Below are positions 8,181-16,526 of a DNA stretch of 64,000 nucleotides, in pieces. The stretch is from an uncultured Eubacterium sp. (GTDB lineage Bacteria; Bacillota; Clostridia; Lachnospirales; Lachnospiraceae). Under the pieces are notes generated by a model. It did not search any database. It was not told the DNA's origin and saw only the letters and a program-made list of their open reading frames with translations. The translations under genes were made by a program, and so were the position numbers. The stretch lies in assembly GCF_934295145.1 (NCBI RefSeq), contig NZ_CAKRAS010000004.1:1-64000 (forward strand). Direction: 5' to 3'. The stretch's first letter is position 1, and every line of letters begins with the position of its first letter.

Positions 8181-10700
8181 ATGGGAACCTACGGATATAT
8201 TTCAATTATAGCCATGGTGTGCTATGGATTTATGCTGCTGATGTTTCTGGCAGCAAAGAGAAATAAAATTGTAAACAGCTTTCTGGTGGTGCTGACAGGA
8301 CTGCTTTTGTGGACCGGTGGTTCTGCCTTTATGCGTGCGCAGCTCTGGCCGCATTACGCATTCTGGTATCAGGTTTCATTATTTGGAATCTTACTTCTTC
8401 CATACGCATACTACCGTTTTATTCTGGCTTTTGGCGGTGCCAGGGAAGGCATGACAGGCAAAATCTATCTGGCCGTTATGCTTACCTGTCTTGTGGTAAA
8501 TATTTGGAATGGCGTATTTCTGGCGTGTCCTGAACTTGTAGAAAAAAATGGAAGACCAACCTTTGTATACGATATTAAACCGACGATTCTGGTATTATTC
8601 TTTCTTGTTGGAGCATTTCTGCTACACTTGTTTGTAATCCTGGTGCGTATCTGCAAAGCAAATCCAAATATGAAAGTACAGTATGATCCGATAATGCTTG
8701 GCGTTGTGGTACTCTTTGCCGGTAATGTTCTGATCAGCCTGCCGCTGCTTTCCGGTTTCCCGATCGATGTCCTGAGCGGTGTCATTAACGTATTTCTGAT
8801 ATTTTATGCACTTACCCGCAGACACCTGTTTCGCTTGCAAATGCTGGCCTCTTCCGGATTATGCTATGGTGTTGGATTTCTGTTTTCGGTAATCGTGTTT
8901 TTTAATGTGGTTCCATATCTGCAGAAAGTGCTTCATTTAGAGATGGATAAAAATATGACGGTGTTTGCACTTGTATTTGCAGTGATTTTTCTTGTCATTT
9001 ATGCGTTGTTTACGTTTTTATGGAAGTTATTGGTGAGAAATGTGTTTGTAAAGGAAGAAGTTCATCAGGCAGAAAAAATCAAAGAATTCAGTTCAGCAAT
9101 TTCCAAGACATTGGATCTGCAGGAAATTTTGAATGAAACAATCCATGTGTTGAAAGAACTGATGGATGTGGGAAATATCTATATCTGTATGCAGGATGCA
9201 TCCGGTCAGTCATATCGCGGATTTGCCAGTGATCAGCCACTCAACGACCTGTCTTTTTCACTGGAGGAGGGAAATCCGATGATCCAGTGGCTGGCAGTTC
9301 ATGATGAGCCTCTGATCTACCGGGAATTTCGCTATACGGTGGAATACAAATCTATGTGGGAAAGCGAAAAGCATCAGTTGGATAAAAAGCATATCCGCTA
9401 TTGTGCAGGACTGAAAGATGGCGATTGTCTGGCAGGCGTGATCCTGATCACAGCACCTTCTTCAAAAAAGGGACTTGTATACGACGAGGTGCAGTTGATC
9501 TCCTCCGTCACATCGGTAGCGTCCATTGCCATCAAGAATGCGCAGCTGTATGAGAAAGCCTGCATTGAGGCGCGGACAGATGAGCTGACCGGTCTGTTGA
9601 ACCGAAAGTATTTCTATGAAGTATTAAATGAAGAGTTTGAGAAAAATAAGGAAGCATCCCTGGCACTTGCCATTATCAATTTGGATGATTTCAAGTTATA
9701 TAATCAGTTGTACGGCGTCAAGGAAGGGGACATCTGCCTGCAGGAGGTTGCTGCGATCATTCGCAGCAGTGTGGGAGACAGCGGATATACAGCCCGTTAC
9801 GGTGGAAAAGAATTTGCAGTCCTGCTTCCGAAGTACGATCTGTTTTCAGCCAGAAATCTGGTAGAATCAATCACAAAGCAGATTTTTGTAATGAACAACC
9901 GACGGACGGATATGAAGCTGAAATCTGTGACCGTCAGTGCGGGAATCAGCGCGGCTCCTTTTGCGGCGCGCAATGTCAAAGAACTGATGGAAAATGTGGA
10001 TCTGGCAGTCTACCATGTAAAACACAGTGGAAAAAACGGCATTCAGGTGTTTGACACGATGTTTAAAAACTGCAATGACCAGGGCAGTACAAAGGACCGC
10101 GCCCATATTTACCGGGAATATGAATCAACGATCTATGCACTGACCGCGGCCATCGATGCGAAAGATCATTATACATTCAGCCATTCCAATAACGTGGCCT
10201 ATTATGCTACAGTGCTGGCCACAGCGCTCGGTATGAATGAGGATATGATCGAGATCATCCGTCAGGCTGCTTTACTGCATGATGTGGGAAAAATCGGAAT
10301 TCCAGAGTATGTACTGAATAAACCGGGGCGTCTGACAGATGAGGAATATGAGATCATCAAAGGACATGTGGAAGCATCGATTGATATTATCCGTCATCTT
10401 CCGTCTCTGGATTATGTTATCCCGGCCGTCATCGGTCATCATGAAAGGTATGACGGAAAAGGATATCCAAGACGAATTGCCGGCGAGGATATTCCACTGA
10501 CAGCGCGAATTTTATGCATAGCAGATTCCTTTGATGCTATGACATCCAGACGTTGCTATAAGAAAGCATTTCCATTGGAGGTGGCGCGAGAAAAGCTCCT
10601 TTTGGATGCTGGAAAGCAGTTTGATCCGGAGTTGGCTTACAAATTTGTGGAGTGTCTGGACAATGGAAGTATTCGGCTGGTAGAGTCCGAAGAAGTGTAA
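8181..10700 (+). CDS. Membrane GAF-GGDEF-HD-GYP signalling protein
   Basis: An 839-residue multidomain sensor. Residues 1-285 contain about eight hydrophobic helices, like the 7TM histidine-kinase-type input domain. A GAF-like region follows (about 300-455), then GGDEF (ARTDELTGLLNRKYF at about 463) and HD-GYP (about 640-830). The GGDEF signature reads YGGKEFAV at about 540, with Lys replacing the Asp, so cyclase activity is doubtful. The HD-GYP site looks intact: HDVGKIGIP near 700 and HHERYDGKGYP near 755. It is therefore predicted to be a membrane-bound c-di-GMP phosphodiesterase, perhaps with GTP-binding regulation. The start is 7 bases after the GH3 stop, the third gene of the operon. 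Confidence 0.85.
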   Translation: MGTYGYISIIAMVCYGFMLLMFLAAKRNKIVNSFLVVLTGLLLWTGGSAFMRAQLWPHYAFWYQVSLFGILLLPYAYYRFILAFGGAREGMTGKIYLAVMLTCLVVNIWNGVFLACPELVEKNGRPTFVYDIKPTILVLFFLVGAFLLHLFVILVRICKANPNMKVQYDPIMLGVVVLFAGNVLISLPLLSGFPIDVLSGVINVFLIFYALTRRHLFRLQMLASSGLCYGVGFLFSVIVFFNVVPYLQKVLHLEMDKNMTVFALVFAVIFLVIYALFTFLWKLLVRNVFVKEEVHQAEKIKEFSSAISKTLDLQEILNETIHVLKELMDVGNIYICMQDASGQSYRGFASDQPLNDLSFSLEEGNPMIQWLAVHDEPLIYREFRYTVEYKSMWESEKHQLDKKHIRYCAGLKDGDCLAGVILITAPSSKKGLVYDEVQLISSVTSVASIAIKNAQLYEKACIEARTDELTGLLNRKYFYEVLNEEFEKNKEASLALAIINLDDFKLYNQLYGVKEGDICLQEVAAIIRSSVGDSGYTARYGGKEFAVLLPKYDLFSARNLVESITKQIFVMNNRRTDMKLKSVTVSAGISAAPFAARNVKELMENVDLAVYHVKHSGKNGIQVFDTMFKNCNDQGSTKDRAHIYREYESTIYALTAAIDAKDHYTFSHSNNVAYYATVLATALGMNEDMIEIIRQAALLHDVGKIGIPEYVLNKPGRLTDEEYEIIKGHVEASIDIIRHLPSLDYVIPAVIGHHERYDGKGYPRRIAGEDIPLTARILCIADSFDAMTSRRCYKKAFPLEVAREKLLLDAGKQFDPELAYKFVECLDNGSIRLVESEEV

Positions 10701-10703
10701 TCA

Positions 10704-10731
10704 CGATTTGGGTGTTTTGACACCCAAATCT
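10704..10731. other. Small perfect hairpin
   Basis: GATTTGGGTGT pairs with ACACCCAAATC around a TTTG loop just after the stop of the HD-GYP gene. It has a short T content only and may be part of a two-step terminator with 10760-10821. Confidence 0.6.
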
Positions 10732-10759
10732 TATTAAAAAAACGGAGACAGGTTTATAG

Positions 10760-10821
10760 AAAAAATATTGTAATCAGGAAGGAACAGAGCAAAATCCATT
10801 CCATGATTGCAATATTTTTTT
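10760..10821 (+). terminator. Terminator hairpin
   Basis: AAAAAATATTGTAATCA pairs with TGATTGCAATATTTTTTT across a 27-base loop and ends in a T-run, separating the HD-GYP operon from feo. Confidence 0.7.
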
Positions 10822-10863
10822 GCCTTTTTTTACGTCTTTTTAATAACTTTTCCCCAAAAGGGG

Positions 10864-10892
10864 TTGACAATAAACGTTAGCAGTGGTAAACT
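10864..10892 (+). promoter_or_regulatory. feo operon promoter
   Basis: A perfect TTGACA at 10864-10869 and TAAACT at 10887-10892 with 17-base spacing. The predicted start near 10899 is just ahead of the first palindrome of the operator array, and the leader is more than 200 bases long. Confidence 0.75.
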
Positions 10893-10903
10893 TCGTATGC
10901 TGA

Positions 10904-11081
10904 TGTTAGGAAAATCTAACAAAATGTAGCTATGAGTAGTAAAAATTGTAAAAAACTAATAAAATATAGCATTGTACATCATGTGTTACGTTTTGTTAAT
11001 GAGATGTAGTTCGATATATTACATGGTGACATATTCTAACGATATATAGCTGCATATATTTTTTGTTACCTTTTACTAATA
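10904..11081 (+). promoter_or_regulatory. Array of five iron-type operators with 40-bp period
   Basis: The 18-bp palindrome TGTTAGGAAAATCTAACA at 10904-10921 recurs in weaker form at 10944, 10984, 11024 and 11064, each exactly 40 bases on, with the pattern TTAS-N6-CTAAY. Read as direct repeats, the 40-mers at 10916, 10956, 10996 and 11036 all begin YTAAYRANATRTAGY. TTAG-N6-CTAA is the half-site geometry inside the classical DtxR/IdeR box, so an iron-dependent repressor of that family is the leading guess. No regulator gene is adjacent. The array lies downstream of the predicted transcription start. Confidence 0.7.
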
Positions 11082-11117
11082 AAAAATGTCAATCTACTGA
11101 CACGGGAGGGATATTAT

Positions 11118-11330
11118 ATGATGCCTTTAGCGATGGCGAAAAGTGGAGAAACAGTAGTGATTAAAAAAATTACCGGAAAAGATTCCATACGTCAGCATCT
11201 TGCTGAGCTGGGACTGGTAGTGGATGAATCCGTAACAGTTGTCAGTGAACTTGGAGGAAATATTATCCTTCAGGTAAAAGACAGCAGGATTGCACTGGAT
11301 CGAAGCATGGCAACCAGAATTATGGTTTAA
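11118..11330 (+). CDS. feoA: Ferrous iron transport protein FeoA (first copy)
   Basis: A 70-residue SH3-like FeoA-domain protein, cytoplasmic partner of the FeoB iron transporter. The fold is indicated by GETVVIKKITGKDSIRQHLAELGL, split over the first beta strands and helix, and the final strands ILQVKDSRIALDRSMATRIMV. GGGAGGG lies 7 bases before the ATG. It is the first of two tandem FeoA proteins, followed after 28 bases by the second. Expected to be made under iron limitation through the operator array upstream. Confidence 0.85.
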   Translation: MMPLAMAKSGETVVIKKITGKDSIRQHLAELGLVVDESVTVVSELGGNIILQVKDSRIALDRSMATRIMV

Positions 11331-11358
11331 GCATAGAAGAGAAGAAAGGAAGAGTTTT

Positions 11359-11580
11359 ATGAAAACATTAAAAGACGCAAAAGTTGATGATGTAGTAGTT
11401 GTAAAACGTCTGCATGGTGAAGGCCCGATCAAACGTCGTATCATGGACATGGGAATCACAAAAGGAGTTCAGATCAAAGTTCGTAAGGTTGCACCACTTG
11501 GTGATCCGATCGAATTAAACGTGCGCGGTTACGAGCTGAGTGTTCGTAAAGCTGACGCTGAGATGATTGAGGTAGAGTAA
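11359..11580 (+). CDS. feoA: Ferrous iron transport protein FeoA (second copy)
   Basis: A 73-residue FeoA-domain protein with the family pattern LHGEGPIKRRIMDMGITKG (RRLxxMGI/LxxG) and a C-terminal LNVRGYELSVRKADAEMI. The upstream in-frame start at 11290 overlaps feoA1 and lacks a ribosome site, whereas AAAGGAAGAG precedes the ATG at 11359. It is closer to the standard FeoA consensus than the first copy, which suggests divided roles. Paired with FeoB downstream. Confidence 0.9.
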   Translation: MKTLKDAKVDDVVVVKRLHGEGPIKRRIMDMGITKGVQIKVRKVAPLGDPIELNVRGYELSVRKADAEMIEVE

Positions 11581-11600
11581 TCATATTTTTTTTACATAAG

Positions 11601-11618
11601 GATTAGAAGATTCTAATA
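11601..11618 (+). promoter_or_regulatory. Additional TTAG-N6-CTAA operator between feoA and feoB
   Basis: GATTAGAAGATTCTAATA has the same TTAG-six-CTAA geometry as the array at 10904-11081. It could let the same regulator act on feoB separately, or mark a second promoter. Confidence 0.5.
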
Positions 11619-11663
11619 ACAGTTATGAAAAGCTATGAAAAGTTAAAGTAGAGAGGAGAATAA

Positions 11664-13820
11664 ATGAGTATCAAAATCGCACTTGCGGGTAACCCAAACT
11701 GTGGAAAAACAACATTGTTTAACCAGTTGACCGGTAGTTCTCAGTACGTAGGTAACTGGCCGGGTGTAACTGTTGAGAAAAAAGAAGGAAAATTAAAGGG
11801 ACATAAAGACGTGATCATTCAGGATTTACCTGGTATTTACTCCCTTTCCCCATATACATTGGAGGAAGTAGTTGCCAGAGGTTATCTGGTAAATGAACGT
11901 CCGGATGCAATCTTAAACATTGTAGACGGTACAAACATTGAGCGTAACCTGTATCTGACAACACAGCTCCTTGAACTTGGTATCCCGGTTGTGATCGCAA
12001 TCAATATGATGGATATCGTTCGCAAAAACGGTGACAAGATCAACGTTAAGAAACTGTCTGAGACACTTGGATGTGAGATCGTTGAGATCAGTGCATTGAA
12101 AGGTGAGGGTGGATTTGAGGCAGCACAGAAAGCCGTAGATGCAGCAGAGAAAAAACAGGATGCAACTCCGCTTCATGTATTTACCGGAAGTGTTGAGCAT
12201 GCCATCGCACATATCGAGGAGTCCATCGAGATGACGGTAGACCACAGATATCTTCGCTGGTTTGCAATGAAACTCTTTGAGCGTGATGAGGAAGCAGTCA
12301 AAGACTTAAATATTCCGGCAGATGTAAAAGCACATATCGAGCAGCACATTGTTGACTGCGAGAATGAGATGGATGATGATGCAGAAAGTATTATCACAAA
12401 CCAGAGATATGCTTATATCAGCAAAGTGTGTGATCAGTCTGTAAGCAAAAAAGCAGAAGTACACAACCTGACAATCTCTGATAAGATTGACCGTATCGTA
12501 ACAAACCGTATTCTTGCGTTACCAATCTTTGCAGGTATCATGTTCCTGATTTACTGGATTTCGGTAACAACCATCGGTGGAATCGTTACTGACTTTACAA
12601 ATGATACACTCTTTGGTGAGTGGATCTGTGGAAACTTAGGACCGGCACTTGAGAGCATCGGATGTGCTGACTGGTTAGTTGGTCTGATCAACGATGGTAT
12701 TGTTGGTGGTGTCGGTGCCGTACTTGGTTTCGTACCGCAGATGTTAGTACTGTTCTTCATGCTTTCCATTCTGGAGCAGGTTGGATATATGGCCCGTGTT
12801 GCATTTATCCTTGACCGTATCTTCCGCAGATTTGGTCTTTCCGGAAAAAGCTTTATCCCGATGCTGATCGGTTCCGGTTGTGGTGTTCCAGGTGTTATGG
12901 CAAGCCGTACCATTGAGAATGAGAGAGACCGTCATATGACAATTATGACAACCTGCTTTATTCCTTGTGGAGCAAAAATGCCGATCATCGGTCTCTTCGC
13001 AGGAGCATTATTCGGTGGTTCCGGACTGGTTGCAGTTTCCGCTTACTTCATCGGTGTAGCAGCAATCGTTATCTCCGGTATCATGCTGAAAAAGACAAAA
13101 CCATTTGCCGGCGAAGTAGCACCATTCGTTATGGAGCTTCCGGCTTACCATATTCCAACAGCAGGTTCCATCTTACGTGCAACATGGGAGCGTGGATGGT
13201 CCTTCATCAAACGTGCAGGTACTGTTATCGTAGCTTCTTCCGTAATTCTCTGGTTCTTACAGGGATTTGGTTTCGTTGATGGTGCATTTGGCATGGTGGA
13301 AGACAATAACTCCAGTTTACTGGCAGCGATCGGTGGAGCAATCTGCTGGATCTTTGCACCGCTTGGTTTCGGTGACTGGCAGTCAACAGTTGCAACAATC
13401 ACTGGTCTGATCGCAAAAGAGAACGTTGTATCTACCTTTGGTGTCCTCTTCGGTGGTTTCTCCGAAGTGGCAGAGAACGGCGATGAAGTATGGGGTCAGG
13501 TAGCGCTTCATTATACACAGTTAACCGCTTACAGCTTTATGGTATTTAACCTTCTGTGTGCTCCGTGTTTCGCAGCTATGGGTGCGATCAAACGAGAGAT
13601 GAACAATCAGAAATGGTTCTGGGCAGCAATTGGATACATGTGTGGTCTTGCATACATCGTATCTATGATGATCTACCAGTTTGGTTCCCTGTTCACAGGA
13701 AACGTTCATCCGGTAGGACTGATCGTTGCTATTATCGAGTTAGTATTTATCATCTATATGCTTGTTCGTAAAAATCCATACGTTGATGAAGCAACTGGTA
13801 TGGTAAAAAAAGCAGCATAA
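11664..13820 (+). CDS. feoB: Ferrous iron transporter FeoB
   Basis: A 718-residue GTP-dependent Fe(II) importer of the inner membrane. The N-terminal G domain shows G1 GNPNCGKTT (about residue 9), the GVTVEKKEG region (G2), G3 DLPGIYSL and G4 NMMD (about 113). A helical spacer follows, and the C-terminal half carries two Gate domains with many hydrophobic helices, including IGSGCGVPGVMASRT and CFIPCGAKMPII with the conserved membrane cysteines. Length and order are typical. GAGAGGAG precedes the ATG. The neighbours FeoA1, FeoA2 and the Cys-rich protein complete a standard Clostridia feo operon. Confidence 0.97.
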   Translation: MSIKIALAGNPNCGKTTLFNQLTGSSQYVGNWPGVTVEKKEGKLKGHKDVIIQDLPGIYSLSPYTLEEVVARGYLVNERPDAILNIVDGTNIERNLYLTTQLLELGIPVVIAINMMDIVRKNGDKINVKKLSETLGCEIVEISALKGEGGFEAAQKAVDAAEKKQDATPLHVFTGSVEHAIAHIEESIEMTVDHRYLRWFAMKLFERDEEAVKDLNIPADVKAHIEQHIVDCENEMDDDAESIITNQRYAYISKVCDQSVSKKAEVHNLTISDKIDRIVTNRILALPIFAGIMFLIYWISVTTIGGIVTDFTNDTLFGEWICGNLGPALESIGCADWLVGLINDGIVGGVGAVLGFVPQMLVLFFMLSILEQVGYMARVAFILDRIFRRFGLSGKSFIPMLIGSGCGVPGVMASRTIENERDRHMTIMTTCFIPCGAKMPIIGLFAGALFGGSGLVAVSAYFIGVAAIVISGIMLKKTKPFAGEVAPFVMELPAYHIPTAGSILRATWERGWSFIKRAGTVIVASSVILWFLQGFGFVDGAFGMVEDNNSSLLAAIGGAICWIFAPLGFGDWQSTVATITGLIAKENVVSTFGVLFGGFSEVAENGDEVWGQVALHYTQLTAYSFMVFNLLCAPCFAAMGAIKREMNNQKWFWAAIGYMCGLAYIVSMMIYQFGSLFTGNVHPVGLIVAIIELVFIIYMLVRKNPYVDEATGMVKKAA

Positions 13821-13873
13821 TTTATTCATTTGTGCTAAAATAGTTTAAAATCAGTTATGAAGGAGGAGTTCTA

Positions 13874-14017
13874 ATGGCAACTGTAATTGTAGCAATCATT
13901 GTATTTGGACTGGTTGGTCTGATTATCGGTAAAGGCATTTATGATAAAAAACACCATAAGGGCGGTTGCGGTTGCGATTGCTCATCCTGCGGTGGCGGAT
14001 GCCATTCACAGAAATAA
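13874..14017 (+). CDS. FeoB-associated Cys-rich membrane protein
   Basis: A 47-residue protein. An N-terminal membrane helix (TVIVAIIVFGLVGLIIGKG) is followed by a short basic linker and a cysteine cluster GGCGCDCSSCGGGCH. This is the layout of the small FeoB-associated Cys-rich proteins found after feoB in many Firmicutes, possibly binding iron at the transporter exit. GAAGGAGGAG sits upstream of the ATG, 53 bases after feoB, and a terminator follows. Confidence 0.85.
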   Translation: MATVIVAIIVFGLVGLIIGKGIYDKKHHKGGCGCDCSSCGGGCHSQK

Positions 14018-14050
14018 ATTTCCTTACTGTGATTAAAAAAATACTTGTTT

Positions 14051-14089
14051 AAAAATCACCTTGATGCTGAAGCATCGAGGTGATTTTTT
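14051..14089 (+). terminator. Rho-independent terminator of the feo operon
   Basis: AAAATCACCTTGATGCT pairs with AGCATCGAGGTGATTTTTT (one G-T pair) around a GA-containing tight loop, ending in T. Confidence 0.92.
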
Positions 14090-14090
14090 C

Positions 14091-14119
14091 TTTCACAGGC
14101 GTATAAATTCTGTTATAAT
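14091..14119 (+). promoter_or_regulatory. Probable promoter of the uridine phosphorylase operon
   Basis: TATAAT at 14114-14119 is preceded by TG at -14/-15 (extended -10). The -35 (TTTCAC, 17 bases upstream) is poor, as is usual with extended -10 promoters. Confidence 0.5.
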
Positions 14120-14166
14120 GTGAACACACAGAGGAGAGGCATTGGCAATTTGTGGGAGGAAGCATA

Positions 14167-14937
14167 ATGAAATATACAGAAAACGGAATTCAGTATCATA
14201 TCGGTTTAAAACAGGGAGACGTTGGAAAATATGTCATTTTGCCGGGGGATCCGAAGCGGTGTGCAAAGATCGCAGCACTTTTTGATGACGCGCGTCTGGT
14301 GGCCGATCACAGGGAGTTTACGACCTATACCGGATACTTGGACGGGGAGAAGGTCAGCGTGACTTCTACGGGCATTGGAGGGCCTTCTGCGGCCATTGCA
14401 ATGGAAGAACTGGTGCGCTGCGGTGCGGAAGTATTTATCCGGGTCGGAACATGCGGCGGCATCCAGACAGATGTCAAAAGCGGAGACCTGGTGATCGCCA
14501 CGGGAGCGATCCGCATGGAGGGAACGAGCCGGGAATATGCACCGATTGAATTTCCGGCGGTAGCTGATTATCATATCGTGCAGAAACTGGAAGAAGCAGC
14601 GAAAGCAAATGGATATCCCTGCCATATCGGTGTCGTTCAGTGCAAGGATTCTTTTTACGGTCAGCATGAGCCGGAAAAAATGCCGGTAAGTTATGAACTG
14701 ACACAGAAGTGGGAGGCATGGAAACGGCTGGGATGTCTGGCTTCAGAGATGGAATCGGCGGCATTGTTCGTAGTGGCAAGCTACCTGCATGTAAGAATCG
14801 GTTCCGTTTTCCTTGTGGTAGCGAATCAGGAGCGGGAAAAACTGCATCTGGAAAATCCGGTGGCGCATGATACGCAGGCAGCGATCAAGACGGCAGTAGA
14901 TGCGATTCGATGCATGATAAAAGATACAAAGGCATGA
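14167..14937 (+). CDS. udp: Uridine phosphorylase (nucleoside phosphorylase family I)
   Basis: Cytoplasmic enzyme splitting uridine with phosphate to uracil and ribose-1-phosphate. At 256 residues from ATG 14167 it shows YVILPGDPKRC (phosphate-binding GDPxR, about residue 24), STGIGGPSAAIAMEEL (about 66), RVGTCGGIQ with GDLVIATGAIRMEGTS, and the late EMESAALFVVA motif that contacts ribose. The frame opens at a GTG at 14152, but GGGAGGA lies inside that extension, so 14167 is the start. Its final codons overlap the next gene. Exact nucleoside specificity (uridine versus a broader range) is inferred. Confidence 0.85.
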   Translation: MKYTENGIQYHIGLKQGDVGKYVILPGDPKRCAKIAALFDDARLVADHREFTTYTGYLDGEKVSVTSTGIGGPSAAIAMEELVRCGAEVFIRVGTCGGIQTDVKSGDLVIATGAIRMEGTSREYAPIEFPAVADYHIVQKLEEAAKANGYPCHIGVVQCKDSFYGQHEPEKMPVSYELTQKWEAWKRLGCLASEMESAALFVVASYLHVRIGSVFLVVANQEREKLHLENPVAHDTQAAIKTAVDAIRCMIKDTKA

Positions 14938-15587
14938 AAAGATTGATGTATAGCATAGAAAAAAATGATGAAAGTAGTGTGGGCGGATTGATCCTGGCAG
15001 CAGGGTTGTCCACCCGCATGGGACAGTCCAAACCTCTGACAAAGTTTTTGGATAAAAAATTGATTGACCAGACAATAAAAACGATGCAGGAAGCAGGGAT
15101 AGATAATATACAGATCGTAACAGGGTTCGAACATGAACGGGTCGAAGCTTATCTGCAGGACAATTATTCGTCAGAGCACATTCATACGATCTGGAATCCA
15201 AATTACGGAAATGGAAGTATTCTGACATCCATCCAGACAGGATTACCGAAACTGGCGGATTATAAATTTGTTTTTATCCAGCTGGTAGATTTACCCTGTA
15301 TAATGTCGGAGACTTATCAAAAACTATTGAAAGCGATGCTTGTGAACGGGAAAAAAGCAGTCATTCCAACGGTGGACGGACGCCGCGGACACCCGGTATT
15401 GATTCGGATGGATTTGCTGGCAGACATTCTCGCTTATGAAGGGAGTGCCGGCGGTGGTGGTCTGCGGGGGTTTTGGAAGCAGCTTGGCGACGCCCTGATG
15501 GAACTTCCGGTGGAAGATCGTGGCTGCATTATGGATACGGATACAAAAGAACAATTGCAGGAAGCAGAAAACTACATGAGACATTGA
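14934..15587 (+). CDS. MobA/MocA-like nucleotidyltransferase
   Basis: A 217-residue NTP-transferase fold protein. GLILAAGLSTRMGQSKPL near residue 17 is the nucleotide-binding signature of molybdenum cofactor cytidylyl/guanylyltransferases, and QLVDLPCI near 105 is the metal-binding Asp region. Start 14934 overlaps the udp stop as ATGA; ATGs at 14910 and 14946 are alternatives. Paired with an XdhC-type protein 18 bases downstream, it probably serves maturation of a molybdenum hydroxylase encoded elsewhere. No hydroxylase subunit is in this window. Confidence 0.8.
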   Translation: MKRLMYSIEKNDESSVGGLILAAGLSTRMGQSKPLTKFLDKKLIDQTIKTMQEAGIDNIQIVTGFEHERVEAYLQDNYSSEHIHTIWNPNYGNGSILTSIQTGLPKLADYKFVFIQLVDLPCIMSETYQKLLKAMLVNGKKAVIPTVDGRRGHPVLIRMDLLADILAYEGSAGGGGLRGFWKQLGDALMELPVEDRGCIMDTDTKEQLQEAENYMRH

Positions 15588-15605
15588 CTTATTGGGGGCA
15601 GAAAA

Positions 15606-16517
15606 ATGCAGGAAATAAAAAAATTGTTAGAAGATATAAAACAGATCGGAGAGGGAACTCTCGAATTAGAAATAGAAAGTACTGTATATGAGCGGCGATT
15701 TTACAGACCGGAACGACTGATCATTCTCGGTGGAGGCCATGTGGGACAGGCTATCAGCAAATTTGCGTCTGCAGTGGGCTTTTATGTCATTGTAGTGGAT
15801 GACAGACCTTCTTTTGCAAATCGCAGCTGTTTTCCGGATGCGGAAGAAATATATTGTGAGGAATTTGAAAAAGCGATCGACCAGATTCAGATTGGAGAAA
15901 ATGATTATGTCACTATTGTCACAAGAGGACATCGGTTTGATCTGACCTGTCTGAGAAAAGTGCTTGCGGGCATTTTTCCACGCTACTTAGGCATGATGGG
16001 ATCCAAACGACGGGTGACGGGCATGATTGATCTGTTGCAGGAGGAAGGAAATTCTCCGGAAACAGTAGCTCAGATCCATATGCCAATTGGATTAAATATC
16101 GGGGCGCTTACCGTTCCGGAAATCGCAATTTCCATTGTGGCAGAACTTATTGAGGAGCGTCGGAAAGGGACTCCCCGGCGTTCCCACAGTCAGTTGCTGA
16201 CCTGTACGGATACAGATCCTAAGGTGATTGAAATGCTGGGAGACTCCTCCGTAGGAAAAGCCATGCTGCTGGTATACGATACCAGTGGATCGACACCGGT
16301 GAAATCAGGCGCTCTGATGACGGTAAACAGCAATCTGCAGACAGCAGGAACTATTGGCGGAGGCTGTACCGAAAATGAAGTGCTGCGGGAAGCTTTTCGC
16401 ATGATCGGCACCGGAGAAGAAAAAGTCTTTACGCTCGATATGAGCAACGAAGTAGCAGCAGACCGGGGCATGGTGTGCGGGGGACGGATGCTGGTCTATG
16501 TGGCTGATATTTTTTAA
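15606..16517 (+). CDS. XdhC-family molybdenum hydroxylase maturation factor, domain order swapped
   Basis: 303 residues. The first two thirds form the XdhC Rossmann domain: RLIILGGGHVGQAISKFA near residue 37, VVDDRP, YLGMMGSKRR near 137, and IGLNIGALTVPEIAISI near 172. The last third is the XdhC/CoxI domain, VYDTSGSTPVKSGALM near 225, TIGGGCTEN near 249 and GMVCGGRM. Most XdhC proteins carry these two parts in the opposite order. Such proteins bind the Mo cofactor and aid its sulfuration and insertion into xanthine dehydrogenase-like enzymes. The neighbouring MocA-like gene supports this. Confidence 0.8.
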   Translation: MQEIKKLLEDIKQIGEGTLELEIESTVYERRFYRPERLIILGGGHVGQAISKFASAVGFYVIVVDDRPSFANRSCFPDAEEIYCEEFEKAIDQIQIGENDYVTIVTRGHRFDLTCLRKVLAGIFPRYLGMMGSKRRVTGMIDLLQEEGNSPETVAQIHMPIGLNIGALTVPEIAISIVAELIEERRKGTPRRSHSQLLTCTDTDPKVIEMLGDSSVGKAMLLVYDTSGSTPVKSGALMTVNSNLQTAGTIGGGCTENEVLREAFRMIGTGEEKVFTLDMSNEVAADRGMVCGGRMLVYVADIF

Positions 16518-16526
16518 TATCATAAA

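Noticed and set aside
10916..11115. CRISPR-like periodicity before feoA
   Set aside because: The 40-bp period is exact but units are only partly conserved, there are no unique spacers between full repeats, and no cas genes; operator array fits better.
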